Notes: generated by a model not told the origin, from the sequence alone. A stretch of DNA of 64,000 nucleotides from Cryptomeria japonica (GCF_030272615.1 NC_081406.1:114607783-114671782); one strand, 5' to 3'. Numbered from the stretch's first letter, positions 23,140-35,679 are shown. Translations and numbers: made by a program.

Positions 23140-24834
23140 CTCCCTATGTATCAGTTTTGTACCATTTTTATATGATGATGTAGACACCTGCGAGTGCTTT
23201 GTAGCCATATGATTTTGACATCATTGTATCATGACACTTTTATGATTATATATGAGATGATTCATCTTTGCGGAAGCTATATGCATGTGTACCTATGTGA
23301 TGAGATGTTCTTATGTGATGCTTATGATATGGATGCAAATATGTATATGATGCAATGCAATATATTTTTTTTTTTATGTTTTAAAATGTTATGCCAATGC
23401 AGTTGTATGTAATGCAAATGAATATGATAATGCAAATGTAAATTGTACTAATAGGTGTTGTGTGTAGGATGTAATGCGATTGTGATATCTATATGTATGT
23501 ATGAAATGCTTATATGTGGTAATGCAAGTGAAACTACATGAAATGCAAATGTTTTTGGTGTGTCATTATACTCAATCATGTGATACCAGGCTATGCGGAC
23601 TCGAGAAGAACGATGGAAGTCAATCAAGAAAGGGGATGGAAGATAAAAGATATGAAAGTGAAAGAGCTGCATGTGCATTATCATCATTGAGCTTTATTAT
23701 GGCAAGTAGGTTATGACAATCGAGGCATATGTTCGACCTAGAAAGTCATTATACCTGTTTGCATGGAGATAAGATAGTCGCAAACAAGGAATGCCCCAGT
23801 TCACACTAGACTCACAGTGTCCTCATATCCTTGGACAAGTCATAGCATTACTAAGAGACAATCCACAGATAGCAAATACAAATAGGTGACGATACCCCAT
23901 CCTCGCCTTTCTAGTCAAAGACATCCTGGAGATAGAATCTCTAGTCAGAGACATCCCAAAAAAGATAAAAGACATGTCACCAAAAAAAAGATAAAATCAA
24001 AAGAAAACCAAGACTCGACACCAACATCCACTGTAGTCCTCAAGTTTAGTGTCTCTTATCAATTGTATAAGTCTTATTTGATTGTGGTCACAATGTTTAC
24101 TTTCACAGAAAGGATAGATAGCACTGAACCATAATTTTGTCTGAGTCTGTTGAAAGATTTGATTTGTTGAAGCCCATTGTTGCTGATGTGTCTCATCTGA
24201 AACTGATTGAATCCATGAAACTGATACTTTATTGTGGAGAAGATGAAACTTTATTGCGGATTTGTGAAGCAAATGTTGCTTTATTGCGGATTGTGTGTGG
24301 ATAGACTAAAGGAAGCTGGAAGAAACTGTACTCCTCGAAACATGTGATGTTCTCAGTTCCACACCCATCACTGGACGTAGGATTTGCCTTAGCCACAGAT
24401 AGGATCTGATTTATTATGGATGGAAAGGGATAAAAAGGGAGGTTTATTATGAATGGCTAACCAATCTTGGGTAGATCAATAACAAGCCATGATGGGAATG
24501 GGTAAGTTTATTATGAACGAATAGGTTGTGAGTGTGTGCAAAGTGAAAGCATGAAAGTGAATCCTAAAGGAGGGAGGAGCAATGTCTCTACGCATGGCAC
24601 TGGTGACCCAGTTTTCACCATGGTACTTGCCCAGAGTGCCACCGAAGTGGTTTTCACCGTTGGACGAAATTATTTCTCTTTACTTTTTTTATTTTTTCAA
24701 TGTTTTTGTGTCACAAGGTGCCTGTTTGCCAGGTTTTCACCAAGTAACGATTTTTTTTTGTTTTATAATTTTTTTTTGTATTTTTGAAATTTTTTATTTT
24801 TTTTGTATTTTTTGAATTAGGATACTCTGAAGAG
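23140..24834. other. Spacer between antisense PMD gene and integrase tail of element A
   Basis: No gene seen. From 23200 to 23560 the sequence is enriched in short ATGCAAATG, ATGCAATG and ATGTATATG motifs. Between 24380 and 24520 a phrase of the type tttattatgaatgg recurs three times. Between 24670 and 24820 there are long T-runs. Confidence 0.6.
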
Positions 24835-27800
24835 CTATGTGCAGAACCTACAAAGGTGCATGTTGTTGATAGGATCCTCCAAAGGTTCACCTTCTTTAGT
24901 TGAGAGCTGATATGCCCCAGATCCATATGCTACTGTAATGATGTAAGGACCAAGCCAATTTGGTTCGAACTTGCCCTTCTTCTCTCTCTCTTGCTGATTT
25001 TTGGGATTTTCTCTAAGAACCAAGGCACCCACCTCAAATGTGTGAGGCTTAACCTTATGATTGTAACTGTAATGTTCCTTGACTGAATGATGTGTAGCTT
25101 GAGTGATTGTCTTCCTTGATAAAGGAACTGAGATAGAATTACTAGTGTGTGGACTACACAGGCCCATATGCATGTCACCTGAAGAAGTTTGGGCATCACT
25201 GATAGCAAAGTCTTGCGAGGAAGCTCCATTAAAGGTCCATGATGTATCGCCAGAAGGGAAAGGATGTGTGGAACAAGTGGATGAGTGATGAAGGCTTATG
25301 ATTGTGAAAAGAAGTGAAAGTAGGATAGCATGATGGAGACTTAGGATCAAAAAGTATGCTTTTTGATTTAAAATTGTAGAACTTTTGCCCCCAGTTATTT
25401 TGATATTAGGGGAGATCAACTCTTGTTCTTTTTGCTTCATAGGATTTTTATCCTTGACTTTGATTTTTGCAGAGTCCAATAGCTTTTGATTTTGATTTGG
25501 ACTTAGGGATTTTTCTTTATTTGTGACACTTAAATTTTTTTGTTCATAGCTTGATTTTTGATCCCCAATTAGGAAGCGCTTTTGTGATTCTTGTTGATCC
25601 TAGTCTAGAAGTGGAGTGGAAATGGAATGAGTGGATGAAATGGTAAAGCTATGTGAGTTCTCAAGAGGGGTTGCGATATGCTCAATAGATTCTTCATTGG
25701 AACCACTCTTAGGACTATTGATATCAAGAGATGCTTGCACCACTAGAGGAGATTTGCATTTAGACTTAGTAGCCACAACACTAGGTGGTTCACACCCAAT
25801 TCCTTGGCATTGCAAATTGTTTGTAGATTGTTCCTGTCGACTGAATATCTTAGGAGATAGTTGGAGTTGGTCAACATGGAAGATATACTCACCACATCCC
25901 ATGTCTTTAAACTTGAACTTTTCTTTGATCTCTATTTGTTTGGATGTAGAAGCTTTAAAGGATTCTGGATCCACATATGCTGAAGATGGAACAACTTCTT
26001 GATTTACTGGGATTGTTATTTCCGATCTATGGCACAAATTGTTGCAATATATGAATGGATTTGGATCCGCTTTGACGGTCACTTCAACTCCATTGTGTGG
26101 AAACTTGATGCATCGATGATATGTAGATGGGACTGCGCTCATTTCATGAATCCATGGGCGTCCTAAGAGTATGTTGTATGTGAGATCAAGGTCAAGGACC
26201 TGACAAACCACATCCCTTTTAGCTGGCCCAACTCTAAGAGGTAAGATGATTGTGCCCTTGGATGAACGTTCTTCATCATCATATGCTTTAATGGTGATTT
26301 TGTTTGTAGAATTCACAGCTTTATCAAAATATCCCAATTGTGTAATAGTGCTTAATGTGCAAATGTTTAGACCTACTCCTCCATCTATCAGGACTCTTTT
26401 TATTCGATGTTTGTGTATGAAGCCTTCAATGTGTAGTGGTGCATTATGTGGCTGACTTACGAAGGCATCATCTTCTTCTGTGAATGTAAGGGAGTGTGGA
26501 ATGGAAAGGTATCCCACCATGGCTTGAAACTGGTCCATGTTTAGATCAGTAGGAACGGCAGTATATCTCAAGATTTTGTCAAGAATGGCTTTATGTGCAG
26601 GAGATATGCGTAATAGCTCAAGGATGGAGATAAGCGCGGGTGTCTTCCCTAGCTGTTCTACAAGGTCATACTCAGGTTTGGTTGATGAAGAAGCGGTGTT
26701 TTTAGTTGAAGCACCTTGCAAAGTGATTTTACCTTGATGAGTTGTGACATGACATTCAGAGGTAGGTTCGGAAGAAGATTCAACACCTTTTAGGACAATC
26801 CTGGGTCTCTGAGTAGAATTCTCAGACGCTTTGTCCTTGATGATAATGGTAGAGACATAATTATCCATTGAGATGTGATTGATGGTTGAATCATAATTGT
26901 AAGATGCTCTAGTATAGTTGGTTTGATCCTCTATGGCTTTCGCTTTTCCCTTGTCATGTTTTGGGAATGGTTCCTTAAACATCTCATGTTCTTGATTGGA
27001 TGAGTGTCCCTCAATCTCAATGTCACCTCTATCAATAAGATCTTGTATGATATTCTTCAATCAATGACAATTTCCTATCTTATGACCCTTGCTCTTATGA
27101 AATTCACAATACTCATCATCATTCCACCAATTTGGTTTAACCTTTGGTTCATATGGGAGAAAATCTAGAATAATGATTACCTTGTTTGCCACTAGCTTCT
27201 TGAAAACTGACTCAAGTGGTTCTCCCAATGGAGTGTACTTCCTTCATGATCTGGAAGTTGTTTGAGTATTCACTTGATTGTTTGTAGAACTTGATCCTGA
27301 AAAGATGACTTTGGGTCACACTATGTTGGCATCAACAACACCATCATTGACTGTGTTCTTGTTTTTATTCCAAAATCTTGGCTTGTCTTTTCCTTTAAAG
27401 TCATCTTTGTTTTCCTTGAATATCTTAATGACTCCTTGTTCAATGAGGACCTTTTCTGTCGCTAAGCCTTTTTCAATGACGTCCTTGAAGGTGGACAAAC
27501 AAGCTTTCCTTAGATCATAGCCAATGTCTTTGTTAACATTCTGGGTGAACATTTCTACCATTTGTTTTTGTGGAATTTCACAACAGCATCTGCTGGCTAG
27601 ATTTCTCCATCTTTGTAAGAATGATGCAAAATACTCTCCCTCTTTTTGCTTGGTGTTGCACAAAGTAGTGACTGATATGTCTGTCTCTATGTTGTAGGAG
27701 AAATGCTGGATAAATGCCTCTGCTAGATCACCCCATGACTTAATTCCAGGTGGTAGTTGGGAGAACCATTCCATAGCTTGATCACCTAAGCTCTATGGGA

Positions 27801-28953
27801 ATAATCTCATCAAATATGTCTCTTCTACTGCTACCTCAATGCAAGCTATGAAAAATTGTCTTATGTGTGCCTTAGGATCCCCTTTTCCTCTATACTTATC
27901 AAATTTAGGCGTCACAAAGTGTGTAGGAAAAGGAGGCATTGGAATGCTCTTGTCAAATGGATAAGGACATATGTCTCTCATTGTGTATGTTGGCTTTGGT
28001 GTATTTATGTCCTCCATTTTCTTTTGTAAGTCCATGATTTGTTGCTCCAAATTTCTCTTAGGTGGAGATCGACTTCTTGGACCATATCCTATGTTTGAGG
28101 TTCCCATTGGAGGAGGAGCATGTTGCATATATGGATGATATTGATCATACACATGTTCATATGGAGGAGGTCTATAGTGATGCTGCATATATGGACCACT
28201 TGGTATAGATTCATGTTGAGGAACACCATATCTATTCTGTGCATGTATACCATACTCTACAGGCATGTCATGTTCTAATGTATTGCCCCCAAATTTGACA
28301 CGGGGTTTCCTTGTGTCCAAATTTTGAGCATGCCTTTGAATATCCCATTGCTTTGTTGGTTGATCCTTAGCATTGATATTTGATTAAGCATATTTTTCTC
28401 CATAAGACTTCCATAATGGCCTGCGAAGGTGAGTATCATATGTTTGACCATGTGTATGTGGGACCTCTGGTTTTTGAAGCAAAGCTGATGGTGATTCAGG
28501 TACCATATATGGTCCTCTATTTCCTCCACTATTAGGTCTCCTTTGATCCGTGTTGGAGTGAGGTTGTTGCAAAGGTTGATTTTCCATTATTTGAGACATG
28601 TCAAAATCATGAGGTATCTTGGCTCCACTTTGTGCCATCATTTGTAAAAAGTATTGTCTATCCCTCCTCATTATTTCCTCAACCAATCGATTGAAATGGG
28701 CATTCATAATGGATTCTTCCACATCTACTGAATGTATGGAAAAGTTGTCCATATTGTCATTATGCATAGCATTGTTGTTTATAGTGTCCATGTTCTCAAC
28801 ATCTGGAATGTTTCTATAGGCATCCATGTCAGGTAATGTAGTATGATCAGAATTGAAAAAGATCTCATTATCATACTCATAAGAACTCATGTTTGCAGAT
28901 TCTTGAGCCTCTTTAGTTTCTCTCCTAGATTTTTGAAGGCGGGTTTCAACCAT
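24835..28953 (-). pseudogene. Element A gag-protease fused to a residual integrase tail
   Basis: One frame runs leftward from MVETRLQKSRRETKEA. The Gag core is near 28000-27450 (PKFDKYRGKGDPKAHIRQF, WFSQLPPGIKSWGDL, ASFLQRWRNLAS), a zinc-binding-like CEFHKSKGHKIGNCH is near 27080, and the retropepsin is near 26400-26150 (RVLIDGGVGLN, ILLGRPWIH). After a low-complexity Ser/Lys-rich linker (25600-25250) the same frame ends in the C-terminal portion of a Gypsy integrase (KFEPNWLGPYIITVAYGSGAYQL). Reverse transcriptase, RNase H and integrase catalytic core are absent, and the joint is in frame. In-frame stops: TAA 28384, TAG 27793, TGA 27316, TGA near 27246, TGA 27061, TAG 25600. Confidence 0.88.
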
Positions 28954-29454
28954 GAACTAGGTATTGACCAAGATGTGTGAGACTAGATGACAAATGGAAA
29001 GAGTATGGAAGACCAAGAGTTGGATGAAATGTAAATGAATCTGAAGTGTACTTGCAATGTCCAAAGTGTAAGACCAAGTATGTATGTAGTAGAGTAGGTG
29101 TGGCTTCCAAAGAGAGGATAGTTTCTCTTGATGAGGTAAGTTGACCTTGACCCTAAGTAAGACCAAATGAGACCCAAAGGTAAGAAACCTTGATGAGGGA
29201 CCACTTAGCAAAGTGTTGTTGTATGTAGTGTGTTGACAAAGTATGATGAATGATGAGGACAAGAAAGTGACCTTTTGACTCAAGTTTAGACAATTGTGAA
29301 TGTCAAGTGAGATGTGAAGCAATGATGGATTTTGTGAGACCCAAAGACGGGTTGAATGCTAAATGAAACCCTGGAGAAATGACCCAGGAAGCTCAAGAAT
29401 TCTGAAACTGACTGTGTTTGTTTGCTGGACTATAACAGTTTTTCAATTCTGGAC

Positions 29455-29645
29455 ATAGATGCGCCTGTATACTTCACAGACGCGATTTCCTGACGCAAAT
29501 GCGGCTCTGTTTAGCACAGACGCGTTTCTAAGATTTTTTTTTTTTTGCAAAGTGTAATGTTGACTGTTGGAACACAGACATGATTCTGCCCTTCACAGAC
29601 ACGGTTATACCACACAGATGCTATTATGTCTGACACAGACGCGTT
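29455..29645 (-). repeat. Array 1 of the cacagacgcg motif in the element A leader
   Basis: About eight degenerate copies of cacagacgcg(g/t)tt (for example at 29477, 29514, 29597, 29634) spaced roughly 17-40 bp. Variants are mainly C/T and G/A changes in the CG dinucleotides. Confidence 0.75.
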
Positions 29646-30867
29646 TCTGTAAAATTTGTCCAATTTTTTCCAATCTGTGAAGTCGTTTTGTTGTGACCAA
29701 ATTTGACTGTTTGACTATGTTTCGTGACAAGAGGGCACAGTGTTGATGAACACCCAATGTTTGCAAGTGTCTAGACTCAAAATGACTCCAAGAAAAGTGT
29801 GTTGTTTGATGTAAAAATGTTTTGCATACACTTGAAGACACAAAAGACACAATGTTTTGCTGTTTGGTTTTGAATGTTTTGAATGTTTAAAATAAGTCAA
29901 GCACAATTCTTATGGCTAGCCAAGATAATAGTTGTTGATCCCACATGGGGTTTTACTCCCGAGGCTACGCTATTTAAAGCAGATACTTAGATGCTTGACC
30001 TCACTAGCTCCACCCTCAGCACTCACTTCTCGGGTCAGCCAAGCATCAGTCCCCACAAAAACTCCCCATGGCAAACTTTGTATCTCTACTAAGAACCGTA
30101 TGTGTGTGGGCCACTACCAGAGGTCTGACCTCCTGCCCCAACAACTAGAAGGATTTGGGCTTTTAAAACAAAAAGGTGCTAGTAAGGGCATCCGCTCGTG
30201 TGGCCATACATGCAACACTTTCAGCTCTGTAAATACATAAGGCTCCCAGCCGGTAGGGGTTATGCCCTACAACTGATCAAATAAATTTGATCAAACGGGT
30301 TTATGGGGAGACATAGTGTCGGTATGAACTAATCAGCACACGTTATCCATAGTTTTCACCATGAATATAGTTGTTTATAGTGGTTCGGAAGAGGTGGGTT
30401 TTCCTCGCTACCACTTGGGTCATTCTCTTCTCACTAGTAGTCCTAATGACCACACGGGAAGATAGGCCCTCTAAAGATTAAACAAAAAGAGCCTATTACT
30501 CAAGACACAAAAGACAATGATTCAATTTTAGTGCACCAATTGAAGTGTTTGCTAGTCTATGAAAATAAGGCACACAATAAAAATCCAAAAACCCTTGCCA
30601 AGGACCTGCAAAAAAGAGTTGTTAGTAGTTTGGATTGTTTCAAATGATTACCCCTTCCTGCAAGCACACAAGTTAGGTATATTTTAAACCCAAAAGACTT
30701 TGTGAAAATAGGGGCCTTCAACCAGACAATTTAGCCTTCAAAACAAGCTGCACCAATTTTGTTACCTAGATCTGAAAATGTTAGCTCAAAATAAACCAGA
30801 TCTGAAACCCTAAATGCAAAAATCTGAAAAACTAAATTAATGAAAACCCAAAATTTTGAAACAGGTG

Positions 30868-31126
30868 AACATAGACGTGGTTACCCTCAACACAGATGTG
30901 ACTAGGTGACACAAATGCGGTTCTATGAGACACAGACGCGGCTACAGAACACAGACGCATCTTCTGGACATAGACGTGGCTAAAATCAGCGCAAACGTGA
31001 CTTTACAACATAGACGCGTTTTCCTGGACCCTGCAAAATAAAATATTGCCAAAACACAGACACGGATCCAGATGTCACAGACATGCCAAAAAATAAAAAA
31101 TGCGATCTGAAAGTACGTAGACGCGG
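30868..31126 (-). repeat. Array 2 of the cacagacgcg motif in the element A leader
   Basis: About eleven copies of the same motif, many at a near-regular 18-21 bp step (30870, 30890, 30910, 30931, 30949, 30969, 30989, 31009). It lies just inside the primer binding site, 1.2 kb from array 1. Confidence 0.78.
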
Positions 31127-31218
31127 AAATAACAAAATGCTGCCGAAAACGTCGGATCTGCAACTTCACATTACAAAATCTGCAACAAGGATGTTAAATG
31201 CAAAAGGGACAAGAGTCC

Positions 31219-31233
31219 CACCGGGCGTGCCAA
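31219..31233 (-). promoter_or_regulatory. Probable primer binding site of element A
   Basis: On the minus strand TGGCACGCCCGGTGG begins three bases after the end of the 5' LTR. The position is right for a primer binding site. It is not the initiator Met type and I do not assign the tRNA. Confidence 0.65.
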
Positions 31234-31235
31234 AA

Positions 31236-32050
31236 TGTATATGGTGAAAATGGAAACAACAATAACGATATTGAAAGGCTAAATGAATTCAACCACAAAA
31301 CCCTAGCCTAACAGTCAAGAAAGATCCACCATAACATATGAAGATTACCTAAGACAATGCAAATCAAATGGAATCACAAAGATTATACCACCACATGTCC
31401 AATAGGGTTTGGATCTTCATTCTTCCTATCTCCATTGATCTTGCTTGATATATTTGCTCTCATATTTTTTGTGCACAAGAGCTCAATAAAGAACGGAATG
31501 TGGTTGCAAGTAGGATCGTAGTGTAGTCAAGTCCTTAAGATCTTTCATTAGAATGTCTCCTTAGAATCCTTAATTAGGATGAATGATTAGGGTTTGATAA
31601 TGAAGGAAGCATCTCCTTATATAGAAGACTCTATATGAAATGGAGGGATAAGATTGAGAGGTGTAAAAAGAGGTTGGCTATGATTAGAGGGTAGGTAAAA
31701 GAAATAATAAAATAATGAAAGGGGTAGGTAGTGTATGAATTAAGAGATGAATGACATGAGTCATGGGTAGAAAAGGTTAATGAATTAATTAAATAAATAA
31801 AGATTTATTTAATTAATAGAAGAAGTGAGATAATTAAATAAATAAGATATTTATTTAATTTAGGAAAAGGATAATTTAAATAAATAAATGTATTTATTTA
31901 AATGAGAAATAAGGCTAGAAGAGGATAAATGAATTAATTAAATAAATAAAGATTTATTTAATTAATAGAAGAATTAGGCTAAAGTAATTAAATAAATAAA
32001 TAAAGATATTTATTTATTTAATTAGACTGGACAATTTTTGGGTGTCTACA
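31236..32050 (-). repeat. 5' LTR of element A
   Basis: Partner of 19412-20200, followed by the TSD atttc (32051-32055). The U3 side (31775-32030) repeats the row of AT-rich palindromes. The LTRs also differ by small indels around 31530-31590. Confidence 0.93.
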
Positions 32051-32055
32051 ATTTC

Positions 32056-32286
32056 ATTTAAGCTTCTAGGAAAAAAAAATTAGTACATCATCTTTGATAA
32101 AACTAAGCACTAGTATACAAGGGAAATCTACTTCAAAACATTGTCTACATCATATCAAATAAGGAAAATCTTTAACTCTATTTATAATATCATTGCTTCA
32201 ACAAGTTCATGGTTATTGTAGCCATGTCTTGTCTCTCCCCATGCAACCTATGGCCATACTATTTAGAAATTCTCACATTCATAGGT
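32056..32286. other. Short flank between element A and the SDE2-like fragment
   Basis: Possible continuation of the SDE2-like pseudogene region on the minus strand, but the frame is closed by several stops and no conserved SDE2 text was seen. Nothing else is recognised. Confidence 0.4.
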
Positions 32287-32551
32287 TCATTTATTACACA
32301 CTTTTGTTTTATCATTGATATGCCTAGGCCACCTCTTGCTCATGTCTTTGCAGACATCAAAATTACTAGTCTTCTTTTGACAAACTTTTGTCACTGCCTC
32401 ATGAAGCAAAGATCTAAACCCTCCTTTCCCACCCCTAAGCCTCAAAAGAACATTAATTGGTAGAAATAATCCATCATTGGTCATGACCACTAGGGTATCT
32501 TTAGAAATATACCAAGCACCCAAAGCTATCAATTGGAAATGATGTGAGACA
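32287..32551 (-). pseudogene. SDE2-like pseudogene, downstream half
   Basis: On the minus strand this encodes LVVMTNDGLFLPINVLLRLR and then GGKGGFRSLLHEAVTKVCQK, KTSNFDVCKDMSKRWPRHIN. This matches the end of the ubiquitin-like fold of SDE2 (Sde2_N), its GG~KGG processing site, and the conserved block after it (GGKGGFGSLLRGAATKAGQKKTNNFDACRDMSGRR in plant SDE2, from memory of the family). SDE2 is a conserved nuclear factor involved in genome stability, splicing and silencing. The frame ends early at a stop (32287), and conserved Gly and Arg positions are altered, so it is a pseudogene. Its upstream half is at 41353-41478. Confidence 0.8.
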
Positions 32552-32556
32552 TTTAC

Positions 32557-33591
32557 TGATCTGATGTTAGGATCTATGACTATTGCACATGAGATGTTAA
32601 CTTTTGCAAAGATTAAATGAAGGTCTTAAAATTACAATCAAATTGTTTAAATAAACATAATAATCAAATAACGATAGATTGAATAGAAGAGAGAAAGAAG
32701 AGAGAAGACAAAACACAATTTGATAATGGAGTTCATCAAACAGCTACATCTTCGGGTTCCTCTCCAACAGAATTACTAATCCTTGATTATGCTCCAGAAA
32801 AAGGTTACAAGGCCTTCAAATTGTTACAAAGTCTCCTCATGTCTCCTCGAATGATAATGAATTACAAAATTCCTTCTCCAACAAGTACAACAAGCTTGAC
32901 TTCAAGCTCCCAATGCACAGAGATGAACAATTCACTATCACAAGGTAACTCTCCAAATTGCTTAGCTCTCCAAAAATTCTCTCTTCAAACTCTCACCAAA
33001 TTTTCCATCTCTTCAAACTCACAACATACCCCCTTTTATACAATTTTACATGTTAAAATGGTGTTAAATAAAAATATTTTACAATATCCCCATATCTCCC
33101 AATTACATCCATAAATCTCCAAAAAAAAACCTGCCCCTTTAAACACAATGGCCCTTATAATTCCAGGATTACAATATAATATTTTAAAAATATATCCCCC
33201 CTAAATCCAGAGCCTTACATTATTTTTGGCTTATTTAACAAGAATTGCATTTTTTAGCCTTTTCAAGTTTTACATTGTTTAAATATAAACAAGGCCTATA
33301 CTAATCACGAAATAATCGCAACCGATTAGTTTGGAGACAAGTGCAGGAGATAGGCGGTTAGTGGTTTCATCCCCTAGGATCCCCTTTATGTGGATTGCTA
33401 CTTGTTATATAAAACACACCTCTAAAATAAGGAAACAAAGATCTTGCAGTACAATGGTGAACAAAATAGGAGGTGAGAGAGGTTAGGGGTTCAAATCCCG
33501 TAACAAACATTTTAACCAACCAAATCTTGATTTACTTGTATGAGGTGCCACATGGAATTTGAAACTAGTTTGAGCATATCCTCCTGGATCA
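32557..33591 (-). repeat. 3' LTR of element D
   Basis: On the plus strand it runs from TGATCTGATGTTAGG to CCTGGATCA. It contains the undisturbed target text of LINE-2 (caattttacatgtt, about 33044-33057), showing the LTR before that insertion. Confidence 0.92.
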
Positions 33592-33602
33592 ATCCTCCCC
33601 AC
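33592..33602 (-). promoter_or_regulatory. Polypurine tract of element D
   Basis: On the minus strand gtggggaggat directly precedes the 3' LTR. Confidence 0.72.
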
Positions 33603-33633
33603 TGGAGAACTTTTGGACCTCCAAAAGTTGCAT

Positions 33634-34101
33634 CTATTTAGAAATTAAGTGAGGGCATGGCCTCCCCTCTTGTCTTGTATCATATGTCCATCTATACACT
33701 TGGCTCATCACCACAATCAAGAATACAACAATATTGTTGAACACATACATCATTCTATCACTTTCATAAACATCTACATCAACTGCTCCAACTACTAAAC
33801 AATAACCAATGATTAATATTAAGCTGAGTAACAATATAGATATAAAAGTGAATGAATCAGCAAGATGTCTATCTTTCACAATAGGAACATTTTTACCCAA
33901 GGGAACCTCCAAACTCTCAACCATAAGCTGAGGACTTGGATCATCAATGCTTTCATTTGTTGTCTCCTCATGATGTACCATTGGCATATCCTGCGACATC
34001 TGATCTTGATTGGCCTTGATTTCTTCAAGTTCATGCCTAGGATCACCTGATCTGACAGACATAAGAGACAAATCTTTACTTGCATTAATCACCCTCTTCA
34101 A
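33634..34101 (-). pseudogene. Membrane-spanning tail ORF of element D, function unknown
   Basis: This continues the gag-protease frame after a TAG. Residues 1-20 still resemble the post-protease spacer; an acidic, Gln/Glu-rich stretch follows. Two hydrophobic segments at about residues 84-107 (FISILLLSLILIIGYCLVVG) and 118-136 (NNIVVFLIVVMSQV) look like transmembrane helices, with a short basic C-terminus (WTYDTRQEGRPCP). There is no Cys-rich ectodomain or signal peptide, so calling it env would be unjustified. It replaces pol in this element. It could be a captured fragment or a family-specific gene. Confidence 0.6.
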
Positions 34102-35679
34102 CTACCCTTTGTTTGCAAAAGACTCATTAGTCTTAACCTTGTGAGAGTTTACAATATACCTAATGCCATCTTTAAACAAATGATACTAATTAAATTCCCT
34201 GTACAAAATAGTTGTCTGATCATACAAATAAGGGCTACCCAACACTATTCCACAAACATCTAGTGGAACCACATCAAACTGTACCTTATCAACATACTTA
34301 CTTGAGATTGCAAACCTTAAAGTACATTGCCTTGTTACTTGCAATTTACTATTTTTGCAAACCCAACATAATTGATAAGGTCTCTTATGTGGAGTAGTTT
34401 TCAATCCCAAATTCCTTACAACATCTTTCGAGATTAAGTTAGTTTAGGATCAACTATCTATGAGTGCATCAACTTTAGTGTGTTTAGCAACAACCCTTAT
34501 ATGAAAAAGCTCATTTCTTTTCTTATCTTCAAGGACATCATTAACTTGAGAAGTAGAAGCACAACTATCACAGGAAACACTAGCAATAGGAGCCTTACCT
34601 TTCAAACCCATTGTTGTTATCTTAGTTTCATCTTTAGACTTTGAACCAAGATCCATAACAACATTTGTGGTCTTCTCCTTACCTTTTTGTTTCTGAGCCC
34701 ACTTAGGTTTCAACTTTGGATGCAACTGCCAACAATTTTCTTCATCATGACCTTTCTTGTCACAATGCAAACATGTGAACTCTTTCTTAACAGTAGCTAT
34801 CTTCTTTTCTCTTTTTGTTTCTACAACCTTAGATGACTTTTGTACAAAACTATCATTGTCAAAATTCTTACCCCTGGACTCTAGATGTGTGGCTTGAACA
34901 CTGACTTCATCCAAATTACTAGGATTCAACATCAAAATAGAATGTCTTAGGTAAGAATGCAAACCACTTATTTACTTAAGCAGTGTATCCTGAGTATACA
35001 ATGGCACATTCAAACCAATAGCCCATTTTCTAAACTCATGGGTGTAATCCTGGATAGACCGACCCTTAGCTTGCCTAAAGGTTTGCCAATTCATTGTCAA
35101 TTGTTGCATATGTCCTAAAGGGTAGAATTGCTTCTTGAGGGCAGAAATAAATTCCATCCAAGTCATACCGACATTACCATGGCGAGCACTTTCTACCCTA
35201 GACCTACTCTCCCACCAGGTGAGAGTTGTTCCTGCCAACCGGAGAGTGGCTAACTGGATCCTAGAGGCATCTTCTACTAGGCCTTGTATCATACAATACA
35301 CCTCTACCTTTTGGACCCAATCATCTAACTTTTCAACATCTAACTCCCCACAATACTTAGGTAATTCAAATTTTACATCTAGTTTAATTACAGGCTTAGA
35401 TGTTCTCTTGAAAGGATTAATAAAATTAGAGGAAAAAGAAGGGGAAGAAGGAGGAGAATGAGATGGAGGATTTTTTGGTGGTGAATCACCACCTCTCGGT
35501 TGCTTTTCTTTATCCTCTTGATCTCCATGGTCCTTCAATGACTTTCCTTTTTCATGCTTCATCCATTCTTGCCTCTCTTTGTAGAGAACTTCTACCATAG
35601 CCTTCATTTCAAAAAATTCTTTCCGAAAGTCTCTTTCACTGAGCTCTGGCTATTCTTGTTCAGTTGCAATTTCTAACAT
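34102..35679 (-). pseudogene. Element D gag-protease
   Basis: From an ATG at 35677-35679 the frame gives a Lys/Pro-rich N-terminus, a Gypsy Gag core (LPKYCGELDVEKLDDWVQKV, LTWWESRSRV, FRQAKGRSIQDYTHEFRKWA), a zinc knuckle C-X2-C-X4-H-X4-C (CLHCDKKGHDEENC) and a retropepsin whose active site is broken right after Asp-Ser (ALIDS then TGA). Protease text continues to VVPLDVCGIVLGSPYLYDQ. Stops in the one continuous frame: TAG 35650, TAA 34972, TGA 34450, a TAA six bases further on, TAG 34186 and TAG 34102. The frame then runs directly into the membrane tail (33634-34101). Confidence 0.87.

Larger units (their letters stand above)
28954..31218 (-). other. Leader of element A between primer binding site and gag
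   Basis: A 2.3-kb noncoding stretch. It contains two arrays of a short motif (see the two repeat entries) and, at 29930-30240, a GC-richer block with no open domain. Open frames here show no family features and look accidental. Confidence 0.65.
19412..32050 (-). mobile_element. Non-autonomous Gypsy element A carrying an antisense PMD gene
   Basis: LTRs at 19412-20200 and 31236-32050 and a perfect 5-bp TSD (atttc at 19407-19411 and 32051-32055). Reading leftward: 5' LTR, primer binding site, a 2.3-kb leader, Gag, protease, a linker, the C-terminal tail of a Gypsy integrase, a 1.7-kb spacer, a plant mobile domain gene on the opposite strand, polypurine tract, 3' LTR. Reverse transcriptase, RNase H and the integrase core are missing. 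The protease text (ILLGRPWIHEMSAVPST) is of the Tat/Athila type. Tat-lineage elements are known to carry extra ORFs, some antisense, between pol and the 3' LTR, which fits this layout. Confidence 0.92.

Noticed and set aside
33634-34101. Retroviral env-like gene
   Set aside because: Two hydrophobic helices but no signal peptide, Cys-rich ectodomain or cleavage site; kept as an unknown membrane tail.
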